DNA from: JAWKIW01 sp046331175
GTDB taxonomy: Bacteria; Actinomycetota; Acidimicrobiia; Acidimicrobiales; Acidimicrobilacustridaceae
Assembly: GCA_046331175.1 (NCBI GenBank)
Contig: JAXLRI010000013.1
Location: 62,001-126,000 of the forward strand
Length of the DNA stretch: 64,000 bases
Direction of reading: 5' to 3'
The notes beneath the pieces are model-generated. The model worked only from the letters and a program-made list of their open reading frames with translations. It was not told where the DNA came from and did no database searches. Positions 1 through 7,021 of this stretch are shown here, in pieces. Position 1 is the stretch's first letter, and the number at the start of each line of letters is the position of its first letter. The translations under genes and the position numbers were made by a program.

Positions 1-483
1 ATGCAGGCCTTCGGCTCCACCAAGCCGGGCGCGTGGTTCTTCTCGAAGTCGCTGCGCCACTTCGACCGGGCCATCCACAAGGTGTCCAAGGGGCGGACGA
101 GCATGCCGGCCGTGCTCGCCGGCCTGCCGGTGCTGATGGTGACCACCACCGGCCGCAAGAGCGGCCAGCCGCGCACCACGCCGCTCATCGCCCCGCCGGT
201 GGGCGACACCGTCGCCCTGCTCGGCACCAACTTCGGCCAGGCCAACACGCCGGCGTGGGTGCTCAACCTCGAGGCCGACCCCCACGCCACCGTCGAGTAC
301 CACAACGTCACCAAGGCGGTCGTGGCCCGGCCCGCCACCGACGCGGAGCGCGACGAGATCTGGCAGGTGGCCGACGGCGTCTACGGCGGCTACGCCAAGT
401 ACCAGCAGCGCATCACCGGCCGCCAGATCCGCCTCTTCGTCCTCGACCCCGACCCCGACCCCGACCCGGGTTCGACGAGCTGA
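1..483 (+). CDS. Ddn-like F420-dependent nitroreductase family protein
   Basis: A 160-residue protein of the deazaflavin (F420)-dependent nitroreductase family, the fold of Mycobacterium Ddn. The family signature TTTGRKSGQPRTTPL lies around residues 49-63, followed by the split beta-barrel core with NTPAWVLNLEADP, the usual F420/FMN-binding segment. Family members reduce diverse substrates with F420H2; the substrate here cannot be read from sequence. The C-terminus carries a short Asp-Pro repeat (DPDPDPDP) that is not part of the fold. An ATG begins exactly at base 1, so a longer N-terminus outside the window cannot be excluded, though 160 residues is full length for the family. It converges on a second family member at 516-974. 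Confidence 0.85.
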   Translation: MQAFGSTKPGAWFFSKSLRHFDRAIHKVSKGRTSMPAVLAGLPVLMVTTTGRKSGQPRTTPLIAPPVGDTVALLGTNFGQANTPAWVLNLEADPHATVEYHNVTKAVVARPATDAERDEIWQVADGVYGGYAKYQQRITGRQIRLFVLDPDPDPDPGSTS

Positions 484-515
484 TCCACGGGGCGGGTCGG
501 CGGTGACCGATCGGC

Positions 516-974
516 TCAACCCGCGGGGTTGTCGGTGGCGGGCTCGCAGATGACGACGGGGATGTCGCGGTCGGTGTTGCGCTGGTAGCCCTCGTAGCCC
601 TTGTAGGCCGCCACGATGGTGGGCCACAGCTCGGCCTTCTCCTCGGGCGAGGCGGTGCGGGCGACGTAGGGGCGGGTGACGTCGTCGATGGTCAGCTCGA
701 CGTCGGGGTTGGCGGCCAGGTTCTTGTACCAGTCGGGGTGGTCGGTCGACCCGCCCTTCGACGCGACGAGCACCACCCGGTCGGGTTCGCAGATGGGCGC
801 GGTGAGCATCGTGGATCGGCGCTGGCCGCTCTTGCGGCCGGTCGTGTGCAGCTCGAGCGGCTGCATGCCGAGCAGCTTCTTGGGGAACCGGCCGCCGCTG
901 ACCCACAGCAGGGCGCGGTGGCCGTGTTCGAGCATCCAGGCGCCGGCGGCGATCACGGGGTCGGGGGTGCGCAC
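516..974 (-). CDS. Ddn-like F420-dependent nitroreductase family protein
   Basis: Second Ddn-like protein, 152 residues, on the opposite strand to the first. It has the family motif TTGRKSGQRRSTML around residues 44-57 and STDHPDWYKNLAANP around residues 76-90, both typical of F420-dependent split-barrel proteins. The start is a GTG at 974 with a GAGGAG ribosome binding site about six bases upstream, so this gene is not of the leaderless type common elsewhere in the window. It is a paralogue of the gene at 1-483, with which it converges across 32 bases; the two differ enough to suggest different substrates. Substrate unknown. Confidence 0.85.
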   Translation of the reverse strand: MRTPDPVIAAGAWMLEHGHRALLWVSGGRFPKKLLGMQPLELHTTGRKSGQRRSTMLTAPICEPDRVVLVASKGGSTDHPDWYKNLAANPDVELTIDDVTRPYVARTASPEEKAELWPTIVAAYKGYEGYQRNTDRDIPVVICEPATDNPAG

Positions 975-1064
975 GGGTGGCTCCTCGGGGGTCGGGTGCG
1001 CCTCAGGATGCCACGGCCGTGCCCAGAGACCATCCGGCGCGACCTGCCGAGGTCGTCGGCCGGC

Positions 1065-1559
1065 CTACCAGTACCCGGCCATCAGCTCGGTGGCCCACGC
1101 CGGCTGCGCGACCTCGCCGCGCGGGCCGAACTCGACCATGTGAGGCTTGATGTCGACCACCGGCGTGCCGTCGATGGCGTCGAGGCCGGCGACGCGGAGC
1201 GTGGCGCCGTCGACCGAGAGGACGCGGCAGGTCGTGACGCCGAGGCGGTTCGGTCGGTCCTTGGCCCGCTGGGCGAAGATGCCGACCTCGGGCCAGTCGG
1301 GGTTGCCGCGCGGGTGGCGGCTCATGCGGCTCGGGTCCCACGACGCAAGGTGGAAGGCGTACACGACCAGGCAGTGGCTGAAGGCGTCGAGGCCGAGCAG
1401 GGCCCGCTCGTCGAACGGCGGGACCAGCTCGATCGACGAGGTCTCGTCGTCCCACGCGTCGTCGACGGCCTCGGCCCGGGTGCTGCGCACCACGCCGATC
1501 GGATGCAGCACGAGGGGGTCGAGGCCCGAGGGCGGGGGAGCGATGTCGTCGGAGGCCAT
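1065..1559 (-). CDS. trmO: TrmO/TsaA-like tRNA methyltransferase
   Basis: A 164-residue protein of the TsaA/TrmO family, which in characterised bacteria uses S-adenosylmethionine to N6-methylate t6A37 in ANN-decoding tRNAs. Family signatures visible are LHPIGVVRS near the N-terminus, DAFSHCLVVYAFH, the FAQRAKDRPNRLGVTTC block around residue 95, and DGTPVVDIKPH near the C-terminus. The ATG at 1559 is the only start that leaves a normal family length; the frame is open far upstream only because of GC bias. Upstream is CAGACT seven bases before the ATG, a variant of the TAnnnT hexamer found at many starts here. It follows the GMC gene by 41 bases on the same strand. Confidence 0.85.
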   Translation of the reverse strand: MASDDIAPPPSGLDPLVLHPIGVVRSTRAEAVDDAWDDETSSIELVPPFDERALLGLDAFSHCLVVYAFHLASWDPSRMSRHPRGNPDWPEVGIFAQRAKDRPNRLGVTTCRVLSVDGATLRVAGLDAIDGTPVVDIKPHMVEFGPRGEVAQPAWATELMAGYW

Positions 1560-1600
1560 GGTGGCCAGTCTGCCCGTGGTGGCGTCGATCCCGCCGACGA

Positions 1601-3367
1601 TCACCCGAGGACGTCGGCGACGCGGCCGGCCCAGCCGCGGTCGCGGCGGCGGGCCTGCTCGGCGTCGAAGGGCTCGGCGGTCGGCAGCGGCGTGCCGGTC
1701 AGCAGGTGAGCGGCCCGGGCCGCCAGCGCGGCCAGCGTGAGGGTGGGGCCGTAGCCGGTGGAGGTGACGAACACCGACGAGTCGGCGCACAGCAGGTTCT
1801 CGATGTCGTGGAAGCGGCTCTCGGGGCCGACGACGCTGGTGCGGGGATCGTCGCCCATGCGGCAGGTGCCCATGATGTGGCGCGACGCCGGCGCCACCCC
1901 GAGCGGGTTCTTGAGGTCGAGCTCGGTCAGCTCGCCGAGCGGGGGCGACGTCGTCGAGAAGGCCCACTCGGCGCCGGCGTCGCACAGCACGTCCTCGAGC
2001 AGCGGGCCGTGGTGGGCCGAGGCCACGTGCTCGTGGCGGTGCGCCTTGTAGGTGACGCGGCCGGCCGGGCGGCCCCACACGTCGCGCACGGACGGGTCGA
2101 GGTCGATCCGGTTCGACGATTGGGCCAGGTCCTCGCCCTGCATGGTGAAGACCCAGAGGCGGCGGCGCAGGTCGGAGCGGGCCATCGACGCGTTGTGCTG
2201 GGGCCCCGGGGGATAGGTGCCGGCCTCGAGGATCGGCCCGGCCGCCGACCCGTGCTCGACCAGCCCGCCCCGGAACCACGGCAGGTCGTGGGCGGCGGCG
2301 GCCGCACCGGTGACGGGCAGCAGGTGGTCGTCGTGGAGGTGGGTGACGTCGCGGCCGCGGTCGCCGTGCAGGTCGAAGGGGAAGGCCCCGACCGTCAGGG
2401 TCTGCACGTGGTACATGAGGTTGCGCCCGACGAGGCCCGACGAGTTGGCCAGCCCGTTGAGCAGCAGCAACCGGGGCGTCTCGAAGGCGCCGCCCGCCAG
2501 CACCACGAACCGGGCCCGCACCTCGTGGGCGTTGCCGTCGACGTCGAGGTAGCGCACGCCGGTGGCGGTGCGCCCGCTGGCGTCGGTCAGCACGTCGGTC
2601 ACGTGGGCCCGGGGCCGCAGCTCGCACCGACCGGTGCGAAGCGCCCGCACGAGCATGGCGACGGGGTCGCCCTTGGCGTGGATCGGGCAGCCGTAGCGGC
2701 CGCAGAAGCCGCAGTTCACGCAGGCCGGTCGCCCGTCGTAGGGCACCGAGTTCACACCGGTGGGCGCCCGGTACGGGTGCAGGCCGCGCTGCTCGGCGGC
2801 GGCGGTGGAGAGGCGGGCGCCGAGCATGTCGGCGCCCGGCGGCATCGGGTACGGCGTCGAGCGCCACGGGGCGAACGGGTTGGCGGCGGCGTCGCCGGCC
2901 ACGCCGATGGCCGCCTCGGCCTCGCCGTAGTACGGCTCGAGGTCGTCATAGCCGATCGGCCAGTCGTCGACCGCCGCCCCCTCGATCGGTCCCAGCTCGC
3001 TGCGCAGGCGGAAGTCGAGCTCGAGCAGGCGGGGCAGCTTGCCGTCGGCGTGCACGCCGCCGCCGCCGACCGTCGACGGCAGGTTGTTCACCTCGCCGGT
3101 GTAGAGGCGGGCACCGTCGGCCTCGTCGCGGCGGTACGAGCGCGGCTCGAGCAGCGGATCGGGGCCGAGGACGTGGCGGGACCCGAACTTGATCTCGTCG
3201 TTGGAGAAGTGGCCGAGCGGCTCGTGGGGCGGCTCGAGGTCGACGAGGAGGTTGCGGCCCTTCTCCAGGACGATGCAGGTCCACCCCGCAGCGGTCGCCA
3301 CGTCGGCGAAGGTCGCCCCGCCCGGTCCCGAGCCCACGACGACGACGTCGGCGTCGTGCAGGCTCAT
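1601..3367 (-). CDS. GMC-family FAD dehydrogenase, catalytic subunit
   Basis: A 588-residue FAD enzyme of the glucose-methanol-choline family. The Rossmann motif GSGPGG is at residues 12-17. The C-terminal half has the RHIMGTCRMG segment and a final ADSSVFVTSTGYGPTLT block, both characteristic of GMC dehydrogenases. Around residue 213 there is CVNCGFCGRYGC, a CX2CX2CX4C cluster resembling the iron-sulfur site of membrane-linked FAD glucose/gluconate dehydrogenases. The start ATG at 3367 overlaps the stop of the upstream subunit-3 gene by four bases (ATGA), so the two are probably translationally coupled and form a complex. Likely role is oxidation of a polyol, sugar or alcohol with electrons passed through the cluster; the substrate is not readable. 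Confidence 0.88.
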   Translation of the reverse strand: MSLHDADVVVVGSGPGGATFADVATAAGWTCIVLEKGRNLLVDLEPPHEPLGHFSNDEIKFGSRHVLGPDPLLEPRSYRRDEADGARLYTGEVNNLPSTVGGGGVHADGKLPRLLELDFRLRSELGPIEGAAVDDWPIGYDDLEPYYGEAEAAIGVAGDAAANPFAPWRSTPYPMPPGADMLGARLSTAAAEQRGLHPYRAPTGVNSVPYDGRPACVNCGFCGRYGCPIHAKGDPVAMLVRALRTGRCELRPRAHVTDVLTDASGRTATGVRYLDVDGNAHEVRARFVVLAGGAFETPRLLLLNGLANSSGLVGRNLMYHVQTLTVGAFPFDLHGDRGRDVTHLHDDHLLPVTGAAAAAHDLPWFRGGLVEHGSAAGPILEAGTYPPGPQHNASMARSDLRRRLWVFTMQGEDLAQSSNRIDLDPSVRDVWGRPAGRVTYKAHRHEHVASAHHGPLLEDVLCDAGAEWAFSTTSPPLGELTELDLKNPLGVAPASRHIMGTCRMGDDPRTSVVGPESRFHDIENLLCADSSVFVTSTGYGPTLTLAALAARAAHLLTGTPLPTAEPFDAEQARRRDRGWAGRVADVLG

Positions 3368-3978
3368 GCCGGCGCCGCCGAGCTGTCGCCGCCGTCGGCG
3401 GCGTCGGGTCCGACCTCGTCGACGGTCGTGGACCGGCCGAGCGCGACCCACACCTCGTCGCCGCGCACCTCGGCGTCGCTCCAGCCCCGCGGCAGCACGT
3501 CGCCCTCGTAGCGGGCGAAGGCCCAGCCGGCCCCGCCGCGGTTGCCGCCGTACACGGGGTCGCCGTAGGCGGCCTCGCAGGCGTGGCCGTAGGCGAGCGC
3601 GACGAAGCCGGGGTCGAGGGCGAGGCGGGCGTCCTGCTCGTCCGCGTCGCAGTCGGCGAAGTCGGCTCCCAGCGCGTGCAGGGCGGCCCGGTAGCGCACC
3701 TGCAGCTCGTCGAGTCGACGGCGCCACGCCATCTCGTCGAGGCGGTCGAGCGGCAGCCACCGATCGAACGAGGCCGCGCCGCCGTGGCGGCCCGAGAACG
3801 GGCCGCCGGCCCAGATCCGGGGCGGGTCGAAGGCGAAGGCACCGAGCAGCTGGTCGACGTAGTCGGCCACGCCGAGCGCCCGACCGCCGGGCGCGCCCAG
3901 GTCGGCGTCGGGGGGCAGCAGCCGATCGGCGACTGCCTCCAACGCCCCGTGCTCCGCCTCGGTGAGCCAGACCGGCAT
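3364..3978 (-). CDS. Gluconate 2-dehydrogenase subunit 3-like partner protein
   Basis: A 204-residue protein resembling the small (gamma, subunit 3) chain of FAD-dependent gluconate/glucose dehydrogenases: LTEAEHGALEAVADRLLPPD at the N-terminus is the family's opening helix, followed by YVDQLLGAF and a helical body. In characterised complexes this chain stabilises or escorts the catalytic subunit. No twin-arginine signal is visible, unlike many homologues, so the complex may be cytoplasmic. Its stop overlaps the catalytic subunit start by four bases. The start ATG at 3978 has TAGAGT six bases upstream, a leaderless-type promoter, and that hexamer shares its TA with the promoter of the divergent gene at 4002. 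Confidence 0.8.
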   Translation of the reverse strand: MPVWLTEAEHGALEAVADRLLPPDADLGAPGGRALGVADYVDQLLGAFAFDPPRIWAGGPFSGRHGGAASFDRWLPLDRLDEMAWRRRLDELQVRYRAALHALGADFADCDADEQDARLALDPGFVALAYGHACEAAYGDPVYGGNRGGAGWAFARYEGDVLPRGWSDAEVRGDEVWVALGRSTTVDEVGPDAADGGDSSAAPA

Positions 3979-3984
3979 CGCCGC

Positions 3985-3994
3985 ACTCTACGAT
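3985..3994. promoter_or_regulatory. Overlapping divergent -10 hexamers sharing one TA
   Basis: Read on the minus strand, bases 3990-3985 are TAGAGT, six bases before the ATG at 3978. Read on the plus strand, bases 3989-3994 are TACGAT, seven bases before the GTG at 4002. The two TAnnnT elements share the dinucleotide at 3989-3990, in an intergenic gap of only 23 bases. Both would yield mRNAs starting at or next to the start codon. The same geometry recurs at 32073-32082. Confidence 0.6.
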
Positions 3995-4001
3995 CGCCGG
4001 C

Positions 4002-5513
4002 GTGTCCGAGCAGGGGAACCGGCCCTGGTGGTGGTGGGCCGGCGTGCTGCTCGCGGTGGCGGTGGGGATCTCGCTGCTCGTGCGCCTCGGTCGCCACGAC
4101 CTGTACACCCAGGACACGACCGCGATCATCGACGGGGCCAACCGGTCGCTGGCGTGCGTCCGCGAGGGCGTGTTCCGGGCCTGCCGCTACCACCCGGAGA
4201 CCTCGGCCACCGACGTCAACCCGTACCCGCTCCTGCAGTACCTGCCGGCCACCGCCCTCGCCGCGCTGGGGGCATCCGACGACCTCAACCGGAACGTGCT
4301 GATCTGGGGCAACGCCGCGGCCATCGCCCTCCTGGTGGGCATCGTGGTGGAGCGGGGCCGGCGGCTCGGTGGCGTCCGCCTCGCGGTCGCCGCGGCGGTG
4401 GCGATGCTCACCGGGATGCTGCTGCCCTATGCCGGCCAGTCCTTCGGCGAGCCGCTCGTGATGCTGGCGGTGGTGGTGGTGTGCCGGCTCGCGGTCGCCC
4501 GGCGGGCCACGCCCTGGCTGCTGCCCGCGGCCGCGCTGGCCACCACCGGCAAGGAGACGATGTTCCCCGTCGTCGTGCTGTTCGCAGCCGGCTTCGCCCT
4601 GCTCGGCGCCGAGCGGGGTCCCGAGGCGGCGATCGTGGTGCGTCGCAAGGCGGTGTGGGTGCTCGGCGGGGTCGGCCTGGGCGTGGCAGCCAACCTGGCG
4701 TTCAACGTCTTCCGGTTCGGCGGCACCACCAACGTGCAGTACCTCCTGGAAGCCCGACCGGGCCCGGCGGCCGCGGTGGTGAACACGGTCAGCCTGCTGG
4801 TCGCGCCCAACGGCGGCCTGCTGTGGTTCTGGTGGACGGCGGTGGCGGCGCTCGTGGTGGTGGTGGTGGCCGTGCTCGCCCCGCGCTTGGTGGCCGGGCC
4901 CGCGGCCGACGACCCGGTCGACCGTCGCCGCCTCCGCCTGGGCGCCCTGGCGGTGGCCGCGGGGTTCGGTGTCGGCCTGGTGTCGCTCGGGTTCTGGTGG
5001 GGGCCCTTCGGCTGGTACTCGTGGGGGCCGCGGCTGCTGCTGCCGTTCGTGCCGGCGGTCGTCCTGGCCGCGGTCGAGCTGCTCGGCCGCCGGCCCGCCG
5101 GCGAGCCGCTGCCCCGCGGCTGGGTGCTCGCCGGCGCGGCGACGACGGCGGTCGCGGTGGTGCTGCTCGTCCCGGCGCTGGGCGAGGTGTGGGCCCCCGA
5201 GTCGTGGAACGTGCACCAGGTGGCCACGGTGGCCGAGCGCCCTGCGTGCGGCACCGTCGACCTGCGCGGACCAGAGGGCTACGGGCCGTTCCACGAGTGC
5301 TTGATGGCGATGGCGTGGCGCACGTCGGCCATGCCGCTGGTCGAGTCGGTGCGGGGTGCGACCGGTGCCGATCCGGTCTGGTTCTGGGCGACGGTGGCGG
5401 CGGCGATGGCCGCGATCGGGTTCTGGGTCGCCGTCGCGCGCGCCGCTCCCCGCACCTCGGGTCGGGCCGCCGCGCCCCGAGGTGCGGGGTCGGGCGACGT
5501 CGACGTCGGCTGA
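4002..5513 (+). CDS. Polytopic membrane protein, possible glycosyltransferase-like
   Basis: A 503-residue membrane protein with about nine to ten hydrophobic segments, starting with one at residues 11-27. An extracytoplasmic loop after the first helix contains the charged motif LYTQDTTAIIDGANRSL and three cysteines. The layout, a first helix, an acidic loop and then many helices, recalls GT-C fold glycosyltransferases and related actinobacterial membrane proteins, but no diagnostic motif is certain, so the function stays open. GTG start at 4002, chosen because TACGAT lies seven bases before it and the coding pattern begins there. It is divergent from the dehydrogenase operon across 23 bases and is followed by two strong hairpins. 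Confidence 0.7.
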   Translation: MSEQGNRPWWWWAGVLLAVAVGISLLVRLGRHDLYTQDTTAIIDGANRSLACVREGVFRACRYHPETSATDVNPYPLLQYLPATALAALGASDDLNRNVLIWGNAAAIALLVGIVVERGRRLGGVRLAVAAAVAMLTGMLLPYAGQSFGEPLVMLAVVVVCRLAVARRATPWLLPAAALATTGKETMFPVVVLFAAGFALLGAERGPEAAIVVRRKAVWVLGGVGLGVAANLAFNVFRFGGTTNVQYLLEARPGPAAAVVNTVSLLVAPNGGLLWFWWTAVAALVVVVVAVLAPRLVAGPAADDPVDRRRLRLGALAVAAGFGVGLVSLGFWWGPFGWYSWGPRLLLPFVPAVVLAAVELLGRRPAGEPLPRGWVLAGAATTAVAVVLLVPALGEVWAPESWNVHQVATVAERPACGTVDLRGPEGYGPFHECLMAMAWRTSAMPLVESVRGATGADPVWFWATVAAAMAAIGFWVAVARAAPRTSGRAAAPRGAGSGDVDVG

Positions 5514-5574
5514 GGCCGAGCGATCGCTGCCGGTCTCGTGCTCGAGCCGGCGCCGCCGTCCGGGCCCGACCGCG

Positions 5575-5612
5575 CCACCGCCGACCCCTGGGGTCGCAGG
5601 GGTCGGCGGTGG
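5575..5612. terminator. Hairpin, terminator-like, 14-bp perfect stem
   Basis: Arms 5575-5588 (CCACCGCCGACCCC) and 5599-5612 are perfect reverse complements with a ten-base loop. It lies 62 bases after the stop of the membrane protein gene and between convergent genes. There is no clear U tract, as is common in high-GC actinobacteria. Confidence 0.6.
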
Positions 5613-5642
5613 AGGCAGCGGAGGATCATCCGCTGGGTCACA

Positions 5643-5684
5643 CGATCGGAGCCGGCGGGTGCGGGATCCCGTCGGCTCCGATCG
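5643..5684. terminator. Second hairpin between convergent genes, 12-bp stem
   Basis: Arms 5643-5654 (CGATCGGAGCCG) and 5673-5684 are perfect reverse complements with an 18-base loop, ending 18 bases before the stop codon of the minus-strand gene at 5703. Probably terminates that gene; together with 5575-5612 it makes a two-hairpin barrier. Confidence 0.55.
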
Positions 5685-5702
5685 CGAGCCGGTGGCGTCG
5701 GG

Positions 5703-6794
5703 CTAGAGGTAGTAGCCGATGACGTCCACGAAGAAGTCGGTGCTCGAGCCGGAGGGCACCAGGCAGGTGAACTGCTGGCTGTCGTTGATGGCCACCACCG
5801 TCGTGTTGGCCACGATCGTGCCCGGAACGAACCAGTTGATCGTCGACGTGCCCGGGAACGCGATGCCCGTCTTGTAGGCGGCGAGGAAGCCGTTGGCCGA
5901 GGTGTTGACCACCGTGAAGTTGGCCAGGACGGCGGTGCTGTGGGCCGGCACTCCCGAGCTGTTGCCCTTGGCGTCGATGGCGCGGGTGGCGCCGTTGGCC
6001 AGCGGGGTCTTCAGGCCGATGTTCGGCGGGTTGCCGGGGCGGCTGTCGTACACGCGGACGGGCGAGGCCAGGAGGTGCAGCGATCCGGCGGTGTTGGGGC
6101 CGGCGAGCTTGCGCCACGTGCCCGGTGTGCCGGCGACCACGCAGTTCCACAGGTCGCCGTTGACGTCTTCGAGGATGTCGCCGTCGTTGTGGGCGGTGCC
6201 GGTGGAGTACGGGGCGGCGCCGAGGCCGCCGAGCGCGATGTCGGCTCGACCACCGCTGGCGAACACGCCGGCTTCGTCGGCGACGCCGACCACGCCGTAG
6301 CCGTTGGTCTGGCTCGAGAAGCCGTAGACGCCGTGGGTGACGTTGCCACCCGACGCCAAGCCCTGGATGGCCGCCGGCCACAGGGTGATCGACGTGGTGC
6401 CGTCCTGGACCACGAACAGGCCCATGGTCCCGGCGTGGCCGCTGGAGCGCAGCTCGGTGGTGGTCGAGCCCAGGTTCGTGGTGGCGCCGTTGTGGCCGAT
6501 GATGACGGCGTCGCCGTTGGCGGCCGACGCGATGCCGGTCTGGGTGGCGAGCACCGCACCGCCGACGGCGGCTCCGGCGGCGGCGACCCCCGCCCGCTTG
6601 AGCATCTGGCGGCGGTCGGTCACCCGATCGAGCGTGCCGGTGGTGTCGATGGTGGCCGGGCCGGCGGTGGCCGGCGCGGCGGCGGCCGTCGCGGCGCTGG
6701 CCGCCTTCATCTCGGCGACCTCGACGCTCAGCTCGGCCACCTTGGCCTCGAGGCGAGCGACGACGTCGTCGTCGTGTGCGTGTTCGTTCCCCAT
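5703..6794 (-). CDS. Exported protein: coiled coil, Tat motif, C-terminal VxDVxGYY domain
   Basis: A 363-residue protein. Residues 8-30 form a heptad-like coiled coil (VVARLEAKVAELSVEVAEMK). A twin-arginine motif RRQMLKRAG at 61-62 is followed by an alanine/glycine-rich hydrophobic segment, so the Tat signal sits unusually far from the N-terminus. The middle is a glycine-rich beta region. The C-terminus holds a domain running from VRVYDSRPGNPPN to VDVIGYYL, related to the actinobacterial RxLDTR...VxVxGYx surface domain. The start ATG at 6794 is supported by GGAGGA about eight bases upstream; earlier in-frame codons lack this. It is a paralogue of 7022-8194, immediately upstream. Surface function unknown. 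Confidence 0.8.
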   Translation of the reverse strand: MGNEHAHDDDVVARLEAKVAELSVEVAEMKAASAATAAAAPATAGPATIDTTGTLDRVTDRRQMLKRAGVAAAGAAVGGAVLATQTGIASAANGDAVIIGHNGATTNLGSTTTELRSSGHAGTMGLFVVQDGTTSITLWPAAIQGLASGGNVTHGVYGFSSQTNGYGVVGVADEAGVFASGGRADIALGGLGAAPYSTGTAHNDGDILEDVNGDLWNCVVAGTPGTWRKLAGPNTAGSLHLLASPVRVYDSRPGNPPNIGLKTPLANGATRAIDAKGNSSGVPAHSTAVLANFTVVNTSANGFLAAYKTGIAFPGTSTINWFVPGTIVANTTVVAINDSQQFTCLVPSGSSTDFFVDVIGYYL

Positions 6795-6870
6795 ACGGTG
6801 ATCCTCCGCATCCCGCGGCCCCTGCTGGGCCGGTCCGGGGCGAGCATCCCCCCACCCCCGCACGAGGGCA

Positions 6871-6887
6871 TGAGTAACGCCTACTCA
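6871..6887. promoter_or_regulatory. Inverted repeat TGAGTA-N5-TACTCA, possible operator
   Basis: Bases 6871-6876 and 6882-6887 are perfect reverse complements around a five-base spacer, 77 bases upstream of the exported-protein start at 6794 on the minus strand. Candidate regulator site; no adjacent regulator gene. Confidence 0.35.
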
Positions 6888-6893
6888 ATCTCT

Positions 6894-6968
6894 CTGGCGC
6901 GCTCCTGCTGACCCCCCTCGGCGGGGCGGTCGCCCTGGGCTGGCGCGCTCCTGGTGGCCCCCCTCGGC
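6894..6968. repeat. 29-bp imperfect direct repeat
   Basis: Bases 6894-6922 and 6940-6968 match at all but two positions (both begin CTGGCGCGCTCCTG), separated by 17 bases. They lie in the 227-base gap between the two paralogous exported-protein genes. No coding sequence is supported here. The repeat may be a remnant of the duplication that produced the paralogues. Confidence 0.7.
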
Positions 6969-7021
6969 AGACGAGCCCCAGCCTCCGCGGCGGACCACCG
7001 CCCCTGCCGCAGGCCTGACCG

